From Perognathus longimembris pacificus (taxonomy: Eukaryota > Chordata > Mammalia > Rodentia > Heteromyidae), in contig NC_063171.1 in the NCBI RefSeq assembly GCF_023159225.1, forward strand, positions 11,112,826 through 11,176,825: 64,000 nucleotides of DNA. The letters are read 5' to 3'. The position numbers were made by a program, and so were the translations under genes. Of the stretch, positions 1-10,545 are shown in pieces; position 1 is the first letter of the stretch, and each line of letters starts with the position of its first letter. The notes beneath the pieces were generated by a model, which saw only the letters and a list, made by a program, of their open reading frames with translations, was not told the origin of the DNA and searched no databases.

Positions 1-586
1 CTGCAATAACTTTATTGAGAACATGATTAAGCCCTCTGTTCTGATATTCGGCTCCTTCTTCTATTCCAATTATGCGCAGATTATATCTCTTGTCTTTGTC
101 CATTAGTTCCTGGATTAGTCTGCCCTGAAGCTTCACCTTTTCTTGGAGAGTGGTCATTTTCTGGTTGTTGTCAGCTGCTTCATCGTCCAGGCGAGAGATT
201 CTGGATTCTATATGGTCCACTCTTTGTGTTATGGTTTCAATTGCGGAGTTTATGGATGCCAGAGAGCTATTCATGGTTGTCATATCAGCTCTGATCGTGG
301 AAATTTCTTCCTTTAAAGAGTTGTATTTTAAATCTACTTTTTCATGCATTTCAATTCTCAGGATGTGGAGATTTTCTTTAAATCTGGCTTGCATTGTATC
401 AATTTTTGCTTCCATTTCTTTAAACGAGGCTTGCATTGTATCCATTTTTGCTTCCATTTCTTTCTTGGCTTCCTGGGTGTCCTTCAGGATTTCTGCTCTA
501 AACTCCTGGAATTGTTTTCTGATTTTGTTTCTGACGCTTTCGATCATTCCTGTTAACATGGCCTCATTTGCTTTTTTAGTCTCCAT
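1..586 (-). CDS. L1 ORF1 protein (ORF1p), partial, 3' end outside window
   Basis: ORF1p is the RNA-binding, trimer-forming nucleic-acid chaperone of the L1 ribonucleoprotein. The first ATG in the open frame is at 586-584, giving 195 codons to the window edge with no stop. The sequence is a heptad-rich coiled coil entering the RRM at about residue 170 (YNLRIIGIEEG). The frame stays open upstream of this ATG to a TAG at 850-848, and the upstream codons read like ORF1p N-terminus (KRKSQRNITQFIKGQ) but contain no ATG. The original start codon may therefore be mutated, or translation may start at a non-AUG codon. Two tandem 14-residue units, EMEAKMDTMQASFK and EMEAKIDTMQARFK, sit in the coiled coil. 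Whether the full ORF is intact cannot be seen. Confidence 0.85.
   Translation of the reverse strand, partial: METKKANEAMLTGMIESVRNKIRKQFQEFRAEILKDTQEAKKEMEAKMDTMQASFKEMEAKIDTMQARFKENLHILRIEMHEKVDLKYNSLKEEISTIRADMTTMNSSLASINSAIETITQRVDHIESRISRLDDEAADNNQKMTTLQEKVKLQGRLIQELMDKDKRYNLRIIGIEEGAEYQNRGLNHVLNKVIA
380..463 (-). repeat. Tandem 42-bp duplication in the L1 ORF1 coiled coil
   Basis: Two adjacent 42-bp units (380-421 and 422-463) match at 38 of 42 positions and encode two 14-residue, two-heptad blocks differing at two residues (M/I and S/R). The unit length preserves both reading frame and heptad phase. Length variation of the ORF1p coiled coil by 14-residue steps is known from murine L1, so this looks like the same kind of event in another rodent lineage. 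Confidence 0.85.
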
Positions 587-589
587 CTC

Positions 590-1680
590 CTCTTCAGTCG
601 TGCTGCTTTTTGGAGCTGGCGAGTTGGCTTGTCCTTTGATGAACTGAGTTATGTTTCTTTGTGATTTGCGCTTCTGGAAATCTGGGTGGCTTCTCAGGTT
701 TGGTTTGTAGCTCTTTCCTCCCTCCTGTGTAGGCGTATCTACAGCAGCAGGTGCTGCTGCTGTGGCCCCGCCCACCAGTGCAGGGTACACACCTACCAGA
801 GCGGGCGCTATCGCTGGGGGCCCCGCCCTCCTGTGCGCTGTTGTCCACTACAACATGCACTCTAGCGGGATATGCCTCCCAGAGCGAGTCCTGGGTTGTT
901 GGGTTGTGCTTGCGCCCTCCCTCGAGTCCGTTGGGGGGGGGGGCGGTATGTATGGGGCCCAGTGGGATCGACTGTCCAGGTGTGGCTTGGCGCCCTCAGA
1001 CCTTGCCTCTGCTGCGAGGGGGGGGGACGTGATCAGGCTCAGGTGACCCTGCTGGGCTGGTATTGCCCACCAGTGCCTGTGATTTTAGTTGTAAGAGTCT
1101 GTGAGGTCCAGGCGCCTCGGGTGGTGCTTGCCCTGCCGGCCATCCCCTGGCCCCTGTTGGGAAGGGGACGGGGCTGGTTCCGCCAGTTCAGGAACCTGTG
1201 GGGCCTTGGGGCTGTTCCACCCTTCCCCTGCTAAACTGGCTTCCCAGCGCCTGATGGGAGCTTCCCGCCTGATTTGGGGTTCTTTGTTCCCTCGGGAGTG
1301 GGGATGGGGAGGGAGGGAGATCTAGCTTCTTTTCGGGCTTGGGTCTCCCTTTGGGGGAAGGGATTATGGGGGACTCACTTTTGCTGCTTTGTGTGTGTGT
1401 CCCTCGCAGCTGTTGGCCCTTCAGGGGTTGTCGAAGTGTTGTGGTGGCTTCCCCCGTTCCCTCTTTCTGCCGCGTTGGGTTCCCTTGTCCGAACCCTGTG
1501 TGGACCCGAACTTCTCGTCGCTGCCGGTGTGTGTCTTGGTCCGCACCCTGCCTTGTGTCCGTGGGGTCTCCCGCTATATGAATTCTGCGCTCCTGGCAGC
1601 CTGTCTGCCGATCACCGGGTTCCCCTTTCCCAGCCTGGCCCTGTTTGGGCCAGGGTCGGCTGGTGGGGGGAGGTCTCAAT
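590..1680 (-). promoter_or_regulatory. L1 5' UTR / internal promoter region, CpG-rich
   Basis: This block of about 1.1 kb is strikingly GC-rich compared with its AT-rich surroundings and has many CpG sites, G-runs (for example near 928-944 and 1018-1026) and pyrimidine/purine asymmetry. It lies directly upstream of ORF1 on the same strand, where L1 carries its internal Pol II promoter. A 163-codon proline-, arginine- and glycine-rich frame (1679-1188, minus) occurs inside it but is probably a by-product of composition. No specific factor site is claimed. Confidence 0.75.
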
Positions 1681-2810
1681 TCTTAAGCAATTGAAATTTT
1701 GTACGGAAATATAAGCTAGTAAAATTCCTGAAAATTTAACAATTGACTATAGTAAGCTTGAGTAATCTACTCTATTGAATACACAACAATTTCAATATCC
1801 ATAAGTATAATCTAGATATCAGGAATTTAGTGGAGGAAACTTCATTAAAGTAAATACAAATCAGAAGTGTGTTCTGTGAAGAAGGCTGGATATTGATGAG
1901 GCAGACATCTTATGTTAAGCAGTATGGTAGTAATTGGAGTCTGGGTATACTCACACTGTAGAATTGGGATTAATTGGAAAAACAGATTGGGGGAGTCATG
2001 TAGTTGTTTTTTTATTGCTCATTGTGAAATTTTAAACAAAAATATAAGCCTAGTAAATTCTTATAAAGGAAAATCATGAAATAAGAATGGGTGTCATTTC
2101 TCTGAATTTAGGAAATGTTGGCTTGGTTTGGGGCATATTTGACCATTACCTACTATTTTACAAGTCACTATCAGTTTGAACAATTTCATGTTGGAGTATC
2201 TGTATGAAGATTTCAATGACTAGAGAAAAAAGTTCCCTTAGTCTCTTTTTGTGTAGAGAGATAGAATACAGTGTTACATATAGAAACCCTACTGTCACAG
2301 ATAAAAGAGGCCAAGAGAAGCCAGAATAAAAACAGCCCCAGACATGTAAACCCTAGCCTATTCCTACTTACTTTTTTATTTGTGGACAAGTAGATGAACT
2401 TTTCCTAGTCTTGGTTTACATCCCCTCTCCTGCCAAAGACTGATTATCTTACCTGGCCTATCCGACTACCCAGAATTGTGCTAGTGGCAGTAATCAATGC
2501 CTTCTAAAATTCAGTTTCCCTTGAATAATTGACTGAGCCTACAACCATTTGTCAGACACAAGAACTCCAATAATGAACAAGACAGTCACGGTCCCTGCCC
2601 TTAAGAAATGTTCAGTTTATCATAAAGCAAAGAGTATTTGGAAATGGGAAATTTATACACGCAGTGTATTGTCATTTCTTGGTTTAAATAATTCATTACC
2701 AAGTTGGTTATTAAACGAGGATCCATGAATGTCCAGATCTTAGGGTGTTTTCTACACCAGATACAGTTATTCACTCCACTTTGGCTGTGTTGATATAGTT
2801 AAAAGAAAGA
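1681..2810. other. Unassigned AT-rich sequence between two L1 elements
   Basis: No gene or clear repeat is visible. A stretch of about 35 bp at 1691-1725 resembles 2024-2062 (both contain gaaatttt...aaatataagc...tagtaaa), suggesting a small decayed duplication. The segment at 2520-2640 vaguely resembles old mammalian repeat fragments, but I cannot assign it. Confidence 0.5.
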
Positions 2811-4757
2811 GTCAGGGACTTCCTGGAAGACGGCGGAGGAGGAGCAGAGCCCTGGCTAAGCTCCCTCCAACATCCCAGTTCTACCACTCCAGAGAAACTG
2901 TTATTCCTAGAAAGACAGCCCAAGTAAGTTATAACAGTATAGGCATTCTGGCAAGGAAGGGAAAATTGACTTTGCTGGCTTGAAAACACAGATTTGAACT
3001 CTGGCCAGTGTCCCACTGCCATGCCAGTGCTGGTGCTGGCACAGTGCCCAGCATTCAGCGCACCTAAAGCACACAGAGGCCACCAGGAAGAAATCCTCCA
3101 GGTGGTGGCAGACAGAAGCAGATCTCAAGCTGAGCATGGACAGGCCACAAATTGCAGAGAAAGTGTGAGTATCCCACAACAGACATTCTCACTGGCTCCC
3201 ACAGAGCACCTCCTGGAAGCTAGCCCTTCCCCCACTGCCAGAGTAAAGCACCATCTTTGACACTGGCATAGAGCCAGTCAGACCATACTGGAACTAAAGC
3301 AGGCCAGAGGAAAGCAAGGACTAAGGGGCTATCTTTGAAAAGGGCAGGAGTGACTGAACTGTGAAAGCCAGCTCTGCCCAGGTGGGAGGATCATTCCCAG
3401 GCCAAGGCTTACAGACTCAGGTAAACTCAACCAGAGGTGCCCCGCCCCATCCCACCCCAACGATGCTACACTGTGGCTGCTGACTCTTCAGCAGCCAGAA
3501 TTTCTAAAATCAAACTGAAAGTGGCGAGCATCTACTGGCAGCATGGAAAAATCAGATGGAGAGTAAACAGTTCCCGAGAAAGACTAAACAGCCCCATTAC
3601 AGAGGTATCCCACTTCCCACCTGCAAACAGAGCTGAATTCCACAGCCAGCAATGCCCAGGAGATGGTCGCCCTGCCCAGGAGGGAGGAACCTCCCCCAGG
3701 CAAGCGACTCTCATCCAGGTAAACCAGTCCCAAGGCGCCCTTCCCAGCTGAGTCTGCAGCCTATTCTGAGCCAGGCGTTAAAGGCAGCAACCCAGAGCAT
3801 ATGGGACGAGCCATGGTTCCTGAGACTGTTGAGCATCACCCATCTACGGAGAAAACCCAAGTCCTACCTGCAAGCTGTGCAAACTACAGAGTCCCAGGAT
3901 TTAACTAACAGAGGGAGGTGGGTCAGAACAGATCCACCACCTGCAAACTGAAAGTAAATCAAACCAGCCAAGCAGCAGGAAAATAGACCATAGACCATCA
4001 CAAGGAAACCAGAGACTGGAAAGAGCCCACCCAAACAGGGTAGACTGCATTTTTTAAAAACATTTTTTAAACTTTTTATTTTTCATTTTTGAATTGTTTC
4101 TTTTTGGTTTTCTGTTTTCATTTGTTTGTTTTATTGGGGGGATTTTTTTGGTAATTTTTTTGTGTTTTGTGTGTTAGTTTTCCTGTATTTTTTGTTTCTC
4201 TTTTCACATTTTCTTTCCTTTGACTAACACATTTACTGTTTTTTGTGAACTCTCCATTGTCTATCATTTTAATCTCATTCTTTCTACTGATTCTACTTTT
4301 CTCTACCTTTCCACTTCACTGAAACTAAACCAAAATCATCACCCCCCATTCATTTTACTTTATTCTCTTCACTACCCCTTACTTACCCTCCTAAATTTAT
4401 TTCCAGGACCTCCAGACTCCATTGACCCTTGGTTATTGGATAGAGGGTATCCCTGTTCAATCCCAGTGAATCAAATGGGTTCACAGAGAAATCCCACCGG
4501 TCCATAAAGAACTTAATATAAGAATAAAAACTGCTCATAGGGTTATAATGGTAAATAAGTAACTACTGAATACAGGGCTCAGGGTTGGTTTTTATATTAA
4601 AATTGTAATCTTTTGGGACACCAAATCTGATTTTATGTACAGAAAAGAGAGGGAGAGTATCTGTATATAATTGTGAACGTCTAAGACTTATATAAAGCTC
4701 TGCTTTGGGTCTTAAATGGTGCTCACAGGTGCTTGTAGAGTGCCTTTTCCAATCCAA
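2811..4757 (+). promoter_or_regulatory. 5' UTR of the older L1
   Basis: It starts with a purine-rich stretch (ggaagacggcggaggaggag) typical of mammalian L1 leaders, continues as about 1.2 kb of moderately GC-rich sequence, then changes to a T-rich block (about 4050-4210) and an AT-rich stretch up to the ORF1 start. It shows no resemblance by eye to the CpG-rich leader at 590-1680. It is decayed and probably non-functional as a promoter. Confidence 0.6.
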
Positions 4758-6147
4758 ATGGGCAGAAGAAGAACAAGAAAGAACGCAAGCCAGGGAATCT
4801 CATCTCCCATGAAAAACAAGCAGAAAGCAGAGCAATCAATCAAAGACCTAGAAAAGAACACTCAAAATGCTCTACAAAGTCTACTGATAAAAATGTTAAA
4901 TGAAAAGTTTGAATCAATACATCAATCCACCCATAAAGTAATAGGGGATTTCATGACCTCCACAATAGAAAGATAAATGAACTTCAAGAATCCAATGAAA
5001 AGGTAGCTACCCAGCTAAAAGATTTGAGAGACAGCACTCAGAACCAAATTAATGAACTAAAGAAGTCCATACAGGACGTAAGAGAAAAATATAGCAAAGA
5101 CATGGAAACCATCAAGAAAGACCAGTCGGAAGAAAGATTCGAATCAAGTAGCTAGCCTACAGTCCAGATTAGATGAAGCAAAGGATGGAATCTGAGGAAC
5201 TGAAGAAGATTTCCTAGAATCTATGGAGAAAGATAAGAAATCAATACAAAACTAATGCAATCGGCAAAACAGATAAGTTCAGGTGCTCCAAGGTACAATC
5301 AGGAAGCCCAATTTAAGTATAATAGGAATCAAAGAAAACCTAGATAAATAAGTTAATGGACTAGACAACCAATTTAACAGAATATAAGCTGAGAACTCCC
5401 CAAATAGCTGGAAGGATAGGCCTATCCAGATACAAGAAGCATTTAGAACCCCAAACTGACCAGACTAGAATAGGACATCCCACCGACACATTGTGATCAA
5501 AATAGGGTAAATAAAGTCCAAGAATCCTTAACGCTGTTAGGGAGAAGAAAATAATCACATATAAAGAAAACCGGGGCTGGGGATATAGCCTAGTGGCAAG
5601 AGTGCCTGCCTCGGATACACGAGGCCCTAGCTTCGATTCCCCAGCACCACATATACAGAAAACGGCCAGAAGTGGCGCTGTGGCTCAAGTGGCAGAGTGC
5701 TAGCCTTGAGCGGGAAGAAGCCAGGGACAGTGCTCAGGCCCTGAGTCCAAGGCCCAGGAATGGCCAAAAAAAAAAAAAAAAAAAAAAAAGAAAACCAATC
5801 AGAATTACCCCAGACTTCTCAGCAGAGACCATGAAAGCAAGGAGAGCCTGGAATGAGGTATGCAAAACCCTAAATAAAAATAACTATCAACCAAGAACAC
5901 TGTACCCAGCTAAACTCTCATCCATATCTGAAGGTCAAATACAAGTCTACTACAGTAAGGAAAATGTGAAACAATATATCTCCACCAAACCAGCTTTACA
6001 GAAAATCCTCAAAGATGTACTACACAGGCAAAATAGTCAACATCACAATACAGACAGAGAAATGAACAGCCAGAGAAATGAACCCTTAATTGAAAACCAG
6101 AATATTAGATCAAAAATTGGGAAGGCACAGCTTTTAACAAGACAGTG
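4758..6147 (+). pseudogene. L1 ORF1 pseudogene, interrupted by a SINE
   Basis: The frame opens with ATG at 4758 (MGRRRTRKN...), giving a basic N-terminus and coiled coil until a stop at 4974-4976. Degraded RRM sequence follows (SIIGIKENLDK at about 5315, then FRTPN-like and HIVIKIG-like remnants with several stops). An IDL-Geo SINE fills 5573-5789. After it the conserved C-terminal domain resumes (PIRITPDFSAETMKARRAW, then YPAKL) and ends at a stop around 6147. It cannot make a working ORF1p. Confidence 0.9.
5573..5789 (+). mobile_element. IDL-Geo dimeric SINE (in L1 ORF1)
   Basis: The left monomer is ID-like (tRNA-Ala-derived) with A box TAGCCTAGTGGC and a B-box remnant (TTCGATTCC). The right 'Geo' monomer begins near agaagtggcgctgtggctc, and an A-tail of about 25 nt follows. 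TSD aaagaaaacc is at 5563-5572 and at 5787-5796. This copy has the cGGGaagaagcc variant. IDL-Geo is the published name of a Geomyoidea-restricted SINE; the match is from memory of its description. Confidence 0.93.
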
Positions 6148-8782
6148 ATAATGAAAGGAACAAATGATCATCCCTCAATCCTAACTCTCAATACTAATGA
6201 ACTTAATTCTCCAATTAAGAGACATAGACTCATAAGATGGGACAAAAATGAAGATCCGCTTTCTGGTGCCTCCAAGAGACACATCTATCCAGCAAAAATA
6301 AACATCTTCTAAAAGTGAAAGGCTGAAATAAAATCTACCAGGCAAATGGCCCCCATTAAGCAGGCTGGAGTTGCAATCATAGCATCAGATAAAATTGATT
6401 TCAAATTAAAAATGGTAAGTAGAGACAAAGATTAATACATACTAATAAAAGGATCTTTCCTGCAGGAGGATATAACCATCCTAAATATCTACACATCAAA
6501 TACAGGAGCACCCAACTTCATCAAACAAACACTACTGACTCTAAAAACACTCATAGACCCAAACACATTGATGGTTGGAGACTTTAACACTCCACTGTCA
6601 CCTCTGGACAGATTAACACGTCAAAAACTGAACAAAGAAACCACAGAACTAAACAATTGCATAGACCAACTAGACTTAACCAGCATCTACAGAATATTCC
6701 ATCCAGCAAAAAGAGAATACACATTCTATTCAGCAGCACATGGAACATTCTCCAAAATAGATCACATCTTGGGGCACAAAGAAAATCTGTACAAATTCAG
6801 AAGTATCAAAATTATTCCCTGCATTCTCTCAGACCACAATGGAATAAAATTAGAGCTCAACTCAAATAGCCACCACAGAAAATCCTACAATTCATGGAGA
6901 CTAAACAACACACTGCTGAACAATCAGTGGGTCATTGAATAAATTAGAACAGAAATCCAAATGTTTATGGAATTAAACCAAGATGAGCACACAAAGTACT
7001 AGGTCCTTTGGGACACAGCAAAGGCAGTACTCAGAGGGAAATTTATATCTCTGAGAGCCTACATCAACAAACTGGAGAAACAGCTATTCAACAACCTAAA
7101 GAAGCACCTGCAGCTCCTCGAAAGAGAACAACAACCAAACCACAAGCCAATAGACTGAGCAAATAATTAAAATCAAATCAGAATTAAATGACTCAGAGTA
7201 AAAAAAAAAATCGAAAGAATCAACAAAACCAAGAGTTGTTTCTTTGAAAAAATTAACAAGATAGGCAGACGCCTAGCAAATTGGACCAAAAAACAAAGAC
7301 TCCACACCCAAATAAACAAGATCAGAGATGAAACCAGAAACATCACCACTGAAACAACCAAGATTCAGAATACAATAAGGGAATATTTTGCAAAACTTTA
7401 TGCTAATAAATTTATGAACCTGGAAGAAATGGACAGATTTCTAGCAACAATTGATATGTCCAAACTTATCCATGAAGATTTAAACCTACTAAACAGTACC
7501 TTATCCAGCAATGAAATAGAAACTGCAATAAGACGTCTCTCATCCAAGAAAAACTCAGGTCCAGATGTTTTCACAGCAGAATTCTACAAAGCCTTCAAAA
7601 CAGAACTTTTACCAATATTTCTCAAACTCTCCAATGAAATTGAAAGAGAAAGTTCACTACCAAACACATTCTATGAAGCCTGTATAACCCTCATTCCATA
7701 AACAGGCAGGGACTCATCATGGAAAGAGAACTATAGACCAATTTCCCTGATGAACATTGATGCAAAAATTCTCAACAAAATTTGGGCCAATCGACCGCAA
7801 CAAGTCATCAAAAAAAATCATACACCATGATCAAACTGGATTCATACCAGGGATGCAAAGTTGGTCCAATATATGCATGTCTATTAATGTAATCCACCAC
7901 ATCAACCGGAGCAAGGTAAAGAATCACATGGCTTTATCCCTAGATGCAGAAAAGGCATTTGATAAAATCCAGCACCCATTTATGATAAAAGACCTGGAGT
8001 AACTGGGATTCCAGGGAATATTCCTGAATATTAAAAAGGCAGTCTATGACAAACCAACAGTAAGAATAATTCTAAATGGTGAAAAGGTAAAGCCATTCCC
8101 TTTAAAATCAGGAGCAAGACAGGAATTTCTGCTTTCTCCTCTCCTCTTCAACATAGTACTAGAATTCCTAGCCAGAGCAATTAGGCAAGAAGAAAACATA
8201 AAGTGGATCCAAATAGGAAAAGATGAAGTTAAACTTTCTCTCTTCAAAGATGACATGATCCTATACCTAAAGAACCCCATAGACTCCACTCCCAAGCTAC
8301 TAGAGCTGATCCAAAACTTTGTCAAAGTCGCAGGATATAAAATAAACCCTCAAAATTCAATGGCTTTGCTATATGCCGCTAACCTGAAGACCAACGCTGA
8401 AATCAGGAATGCAACTCCTTTTGCAAAAGCCTAAAAAAACATAAAAAAAAAACAACAAGGAAAACCTTAAACAAAGAAGTGAAAGACCTCTGTGACGGGA
8501 ACTATAAAAATATGAAAAACAAATTAAGGCACAACTACGGAAACGGAAAAACCTCTCATGGTCCTGGATTGGGAGGATTAATATAGTTAAAATGGCAATA
8601 TTGGGCTAAAGACTTAAAAAGAGACTTCTCTGATGAGGAAATGAGAATGGCCAAGAGACATATGAAAAAGTGCTCTACTTCACAGGCCATAGAAGAAATG
8701 CAAATCAAAACAACATTGAGATTCCACCTCACCCCAGTAAGAATGTCCTTTATCAAGAAAACTAAAAATAACAAATGTTGGT

Positions 8783-8994
8783 GGGCTGGGGATATGGCCT
8801 AGTGGCAAGAGTGCCTGCTTCATATACATGAGGCCCTGGGTTCGATTCCCCAGCACCACATATACAGAAAATGGCCAGAAGTGGCGCTGTGGCTCAAGTG
8901 GCAGAGTGCTAGCCTTGAGCAAAAAGAAGCCAGGGACAGTGCTCAGGCCCTGAGTCCAAGCCCCAGGACTGGCAAAAAAAAAAAAAAAAAAAAA
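8783..8994 (+). mobile_element. IDL-Geo SINE, first of a tandem pair (in L1 ORF2)
   Basis: Complete left and right monomers, with the intact B box GGTTCGATTCC in the left half and the cAAAaagaagcc variant in the right half. The A-tail ends at 8994 and is followed by gaaatgagactttg and then a second SINE. The pair as a whole is flanked by aataacaaatgttgg at 8767-8781 and 9216-9230. Confidence 0.93.
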
Positions 8995-9007
8995 GAAATG
9001 AGACTTT

Positions 9008-9211
9008 GGGGCTGGGGATATAGCCTAGTGGCAAGAGTGCCTGCCTCATATACACGAGGCCCTAGCTTCGATTCCCCAGCACCACATATACAGAAAACGG
9101 CCAGAAGCGGCGCTGTGGCTCAAGTGGCAGAGTGCTAGCCTTGAGCGGGAAGAAGCCAGGGACAGTGCTCAGGCCCTGAGTCCAAGGCCCAGGACTGGCC
9201 AAAAAAAAAAA
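9008..9211 (+). mobile_element. IDL-Geo SINE, second of a tandem pair
   Basis: Full dimer with the cGGGaagaagcc variant and A-tail (9201-9211), followed by ataataataac, which merges into the outer TSD copy at 9216-9230. No separate TSD is evident at the junction with the first SINE, so the second either inserted into the tail region of the first or arrived together with it. The two copies belong to different variants, so a simple tandem duplication of one copy is unlikely. Confidence 0.9.
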
Positions 9212-9922
9212 TAATAATAACAAATGTTGGAGGGGATGCTGCCAAAAGGGAACCCTACTTCATTGTTGGTGGGAATGTAAACTGGTTCAGCTACTCTGGA
9301 AAGCTACTCTGGAAGCTACTCTGGAGATTCCTCAGAAGGCTAAACATAGAGCTCCCCTATGACCCAGTAGCCCCACTTTTGAGCATCTACCCAAAAAACC
9401 ACAAACAAGAACACACTAAAGCCACCAGCACAACAATGTTCATCACAGCACAATTTCTCATAGCTAAAGTATGGAACCAACCCAGATGTCCCTCAGTAGA
9501 CGAATGGATCAGGAAAATGTGGTACATATACACAATGGAATTTTATGCCTCTATAAGAAAGAATGACATTGTCCCATTCATAAGGAAATGAAAGAACTTG
9601 GAAAAAATTATACTAAATGAAGTGAGCCAGACCCAAAGAAAGATGGACTCTATGGTTTTCTTCATAGGGAATAATTAGCACAGGTTTAGGCTAGTCACAG
9701 CAGAGGATCACAAGAGCCTTATAGCTATGACCCTATGAATGCATAAGATGATGGTAAGTGAAATGAACTGCATGTTTTGGAAATGAGTGTTATATCATTG
9801 TTGTAATTACTTTCAACATGCCATATGAAACCATAGCTTTTTTTGTTGATGATTCTCTTGTATCCCTGACTGTGGTTGTACTCGAACTATCACTGTATCT
9901 CATCTGAATACACTGGAACAAT

Positions 9923-10439
9923 TTTTCAGAATCCAAAGTAGATGACATTACAAATAGACAACATAAAGCAGGTAATTATATGGTGAAAAATAAAACAAGC
10001 TTAGTGTCTAAAATATTTTTCCATTTTCTCTGCATGGCTAGTGTTGATTATAAGGTTAATTTTAAGTTGAGACCAAGGATATTTAAACTTGAATGTATTC
10101 TATTGTATAATGATAAGTTCTGACTATTGTACAATCTATCCCCAAATTCCAAGGATCTATTATTACTTTGCTTAATGGCCTGTGTAACCTAACTTAAGAT
10201 AGAAAACTGAACTGCAGGTTGTCTCTCTTCAGTTTACTGTGAAGTAAGCATTAGCATCTCATTGTCTCCTAGGTATCATTTACAGTTTCTCTCAGTGAGG
10301 AAATCCGTCATATTGTAGGTTTTATTCAAAATTAGCTGCTTAAATTTGTCCAATTGAAGAACCCAAGGGAGTGAGTAAGGCTCAAAATGGTAAGGCTATA
10401 GGCTTCAAAAGGAATGGAAATTTGAGAATGTACAATGTT
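9923..10439. other. Unassigned AT-rich sequence
   Basis: I see no gene, RNA or repeat that I can name in this stretch downstream of the truncated L1. Confidence 0.5.
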
Positions 10440-10545
10440 TTCTTGATGACTCACTGTGACCTTGAGCATAACATATAACCTGACCTAGCTAACCTTGTGT
10501 TGTATTATCTGGAAAATGGGACTCAAATCTTCAGTTGATGGCTTC
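10440..10545 (+). mobile_element. MIR SINE fragment
   Basis: Contains the diverged MIR core (actcactgtgaccttgagca ... cctagctaacct ... ctggaaaatgggactcaaat), matching the usual 'tgtgaccttgggcaag ... tctgtaaaatggg' pattern of this ancient tRNA-derived SINE. Confidence 0.7.

Larger units (their letters stand above)
1..1680 (-). mobile_element. LINE-1, 5' portion (5' UTR plus start of ORF1), runs off the left edge
   Basis: On the minus strand, a GC-rich leader of about 1 kb is followed by an open frame that becomes a typical L1 ORF1p: basic N-terminus, long coiled coil, then the start of the RRM domain (residues NLRIIGIEEG near the left edge). The element's 5' end lies near position 1680, where composition drops abruptly to AT-rich. 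Only about 1.7 kb is inside the window, so the rest of ORF1, ORF2 and the 3' end lie beyond it. Abundant CpG and the lack of stops across the ORF1 segment suggest a relatively young copy. No TSD can be checked because the 3' flank is outside. Confidence 0.92.
6150..9678 (+). pseudogene. L1 ORF2 pseudogene (endonuclease, reverse transcriptase, C-terminal region)
   Basis: ORF2p supplies the endonuclease and reverse transcriptase for target-primed reverse transcription. Recognisable pieces are the endonuclease at 6180-6940, including MVGDFNTPLSPLDR and the SDHNGI catalytic region, and the RT fingers and palm at 7400-8400, with [16 protein letters not shown] and YRPISLMN. The catalytic FADD motif is changed to FKDD ([10 protein letters not shown], about 8237-8266). 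The C-terminal region ends with a stop at about 9678. Numerous stops and frameshifts, an internal deletion at about 8603 and two SINEs make it non-functional. A locally triplicated agctactctgga block at 9288-9326 is a small extra expansion. Confidence 0.92.
2811..9922 (+). mobile_element. Older LINE-1, nearly full length, inactive, with three SINE insertions
   Basis: In order: a 5' UTR of about 1.9 kb, ORF1 (coiled coil, RRM, C-terminal domain), ORF2 (endonuclease, reverse transcriptase, C-terminal region) and the beginning of the 3' UTR. Both ORFs carry many stops and shifts. An internal ORF2 deletion joins at about 8603, where the sequence jumps from the post-RT region to the cAMP-kinase-like motif region (aaagacttaaaaagagac). 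IDL-Geo SINEs interrupt ORF1 (5573) and ORF2 (8783 and 9008). The element stops near 9922, inside the 3' UTR, without the G-rich tract and AATAAA end seen in other copies here, so its 3' end is lost. The 5' UTR and ORF1 N-terminus differ from those of the L1 at 1-1680, indicating a different L1 lineage. Confidence 0.93.

Noticed and set aside
150..647. 165-codon plus-strand open frame
   Set aside because: It is the antisense shadow of the L1 ORF1 coiled coil on the minus strand; the minus-strand frame has the recognisable protein.
751..1714. Several overlapping 74-146 codon plus-strand frames
   Set aside because: They lie antisense in the GC-rich L1 5' UTR, where stops are rare; amino-acid content is compositional and no family resemblance exists.
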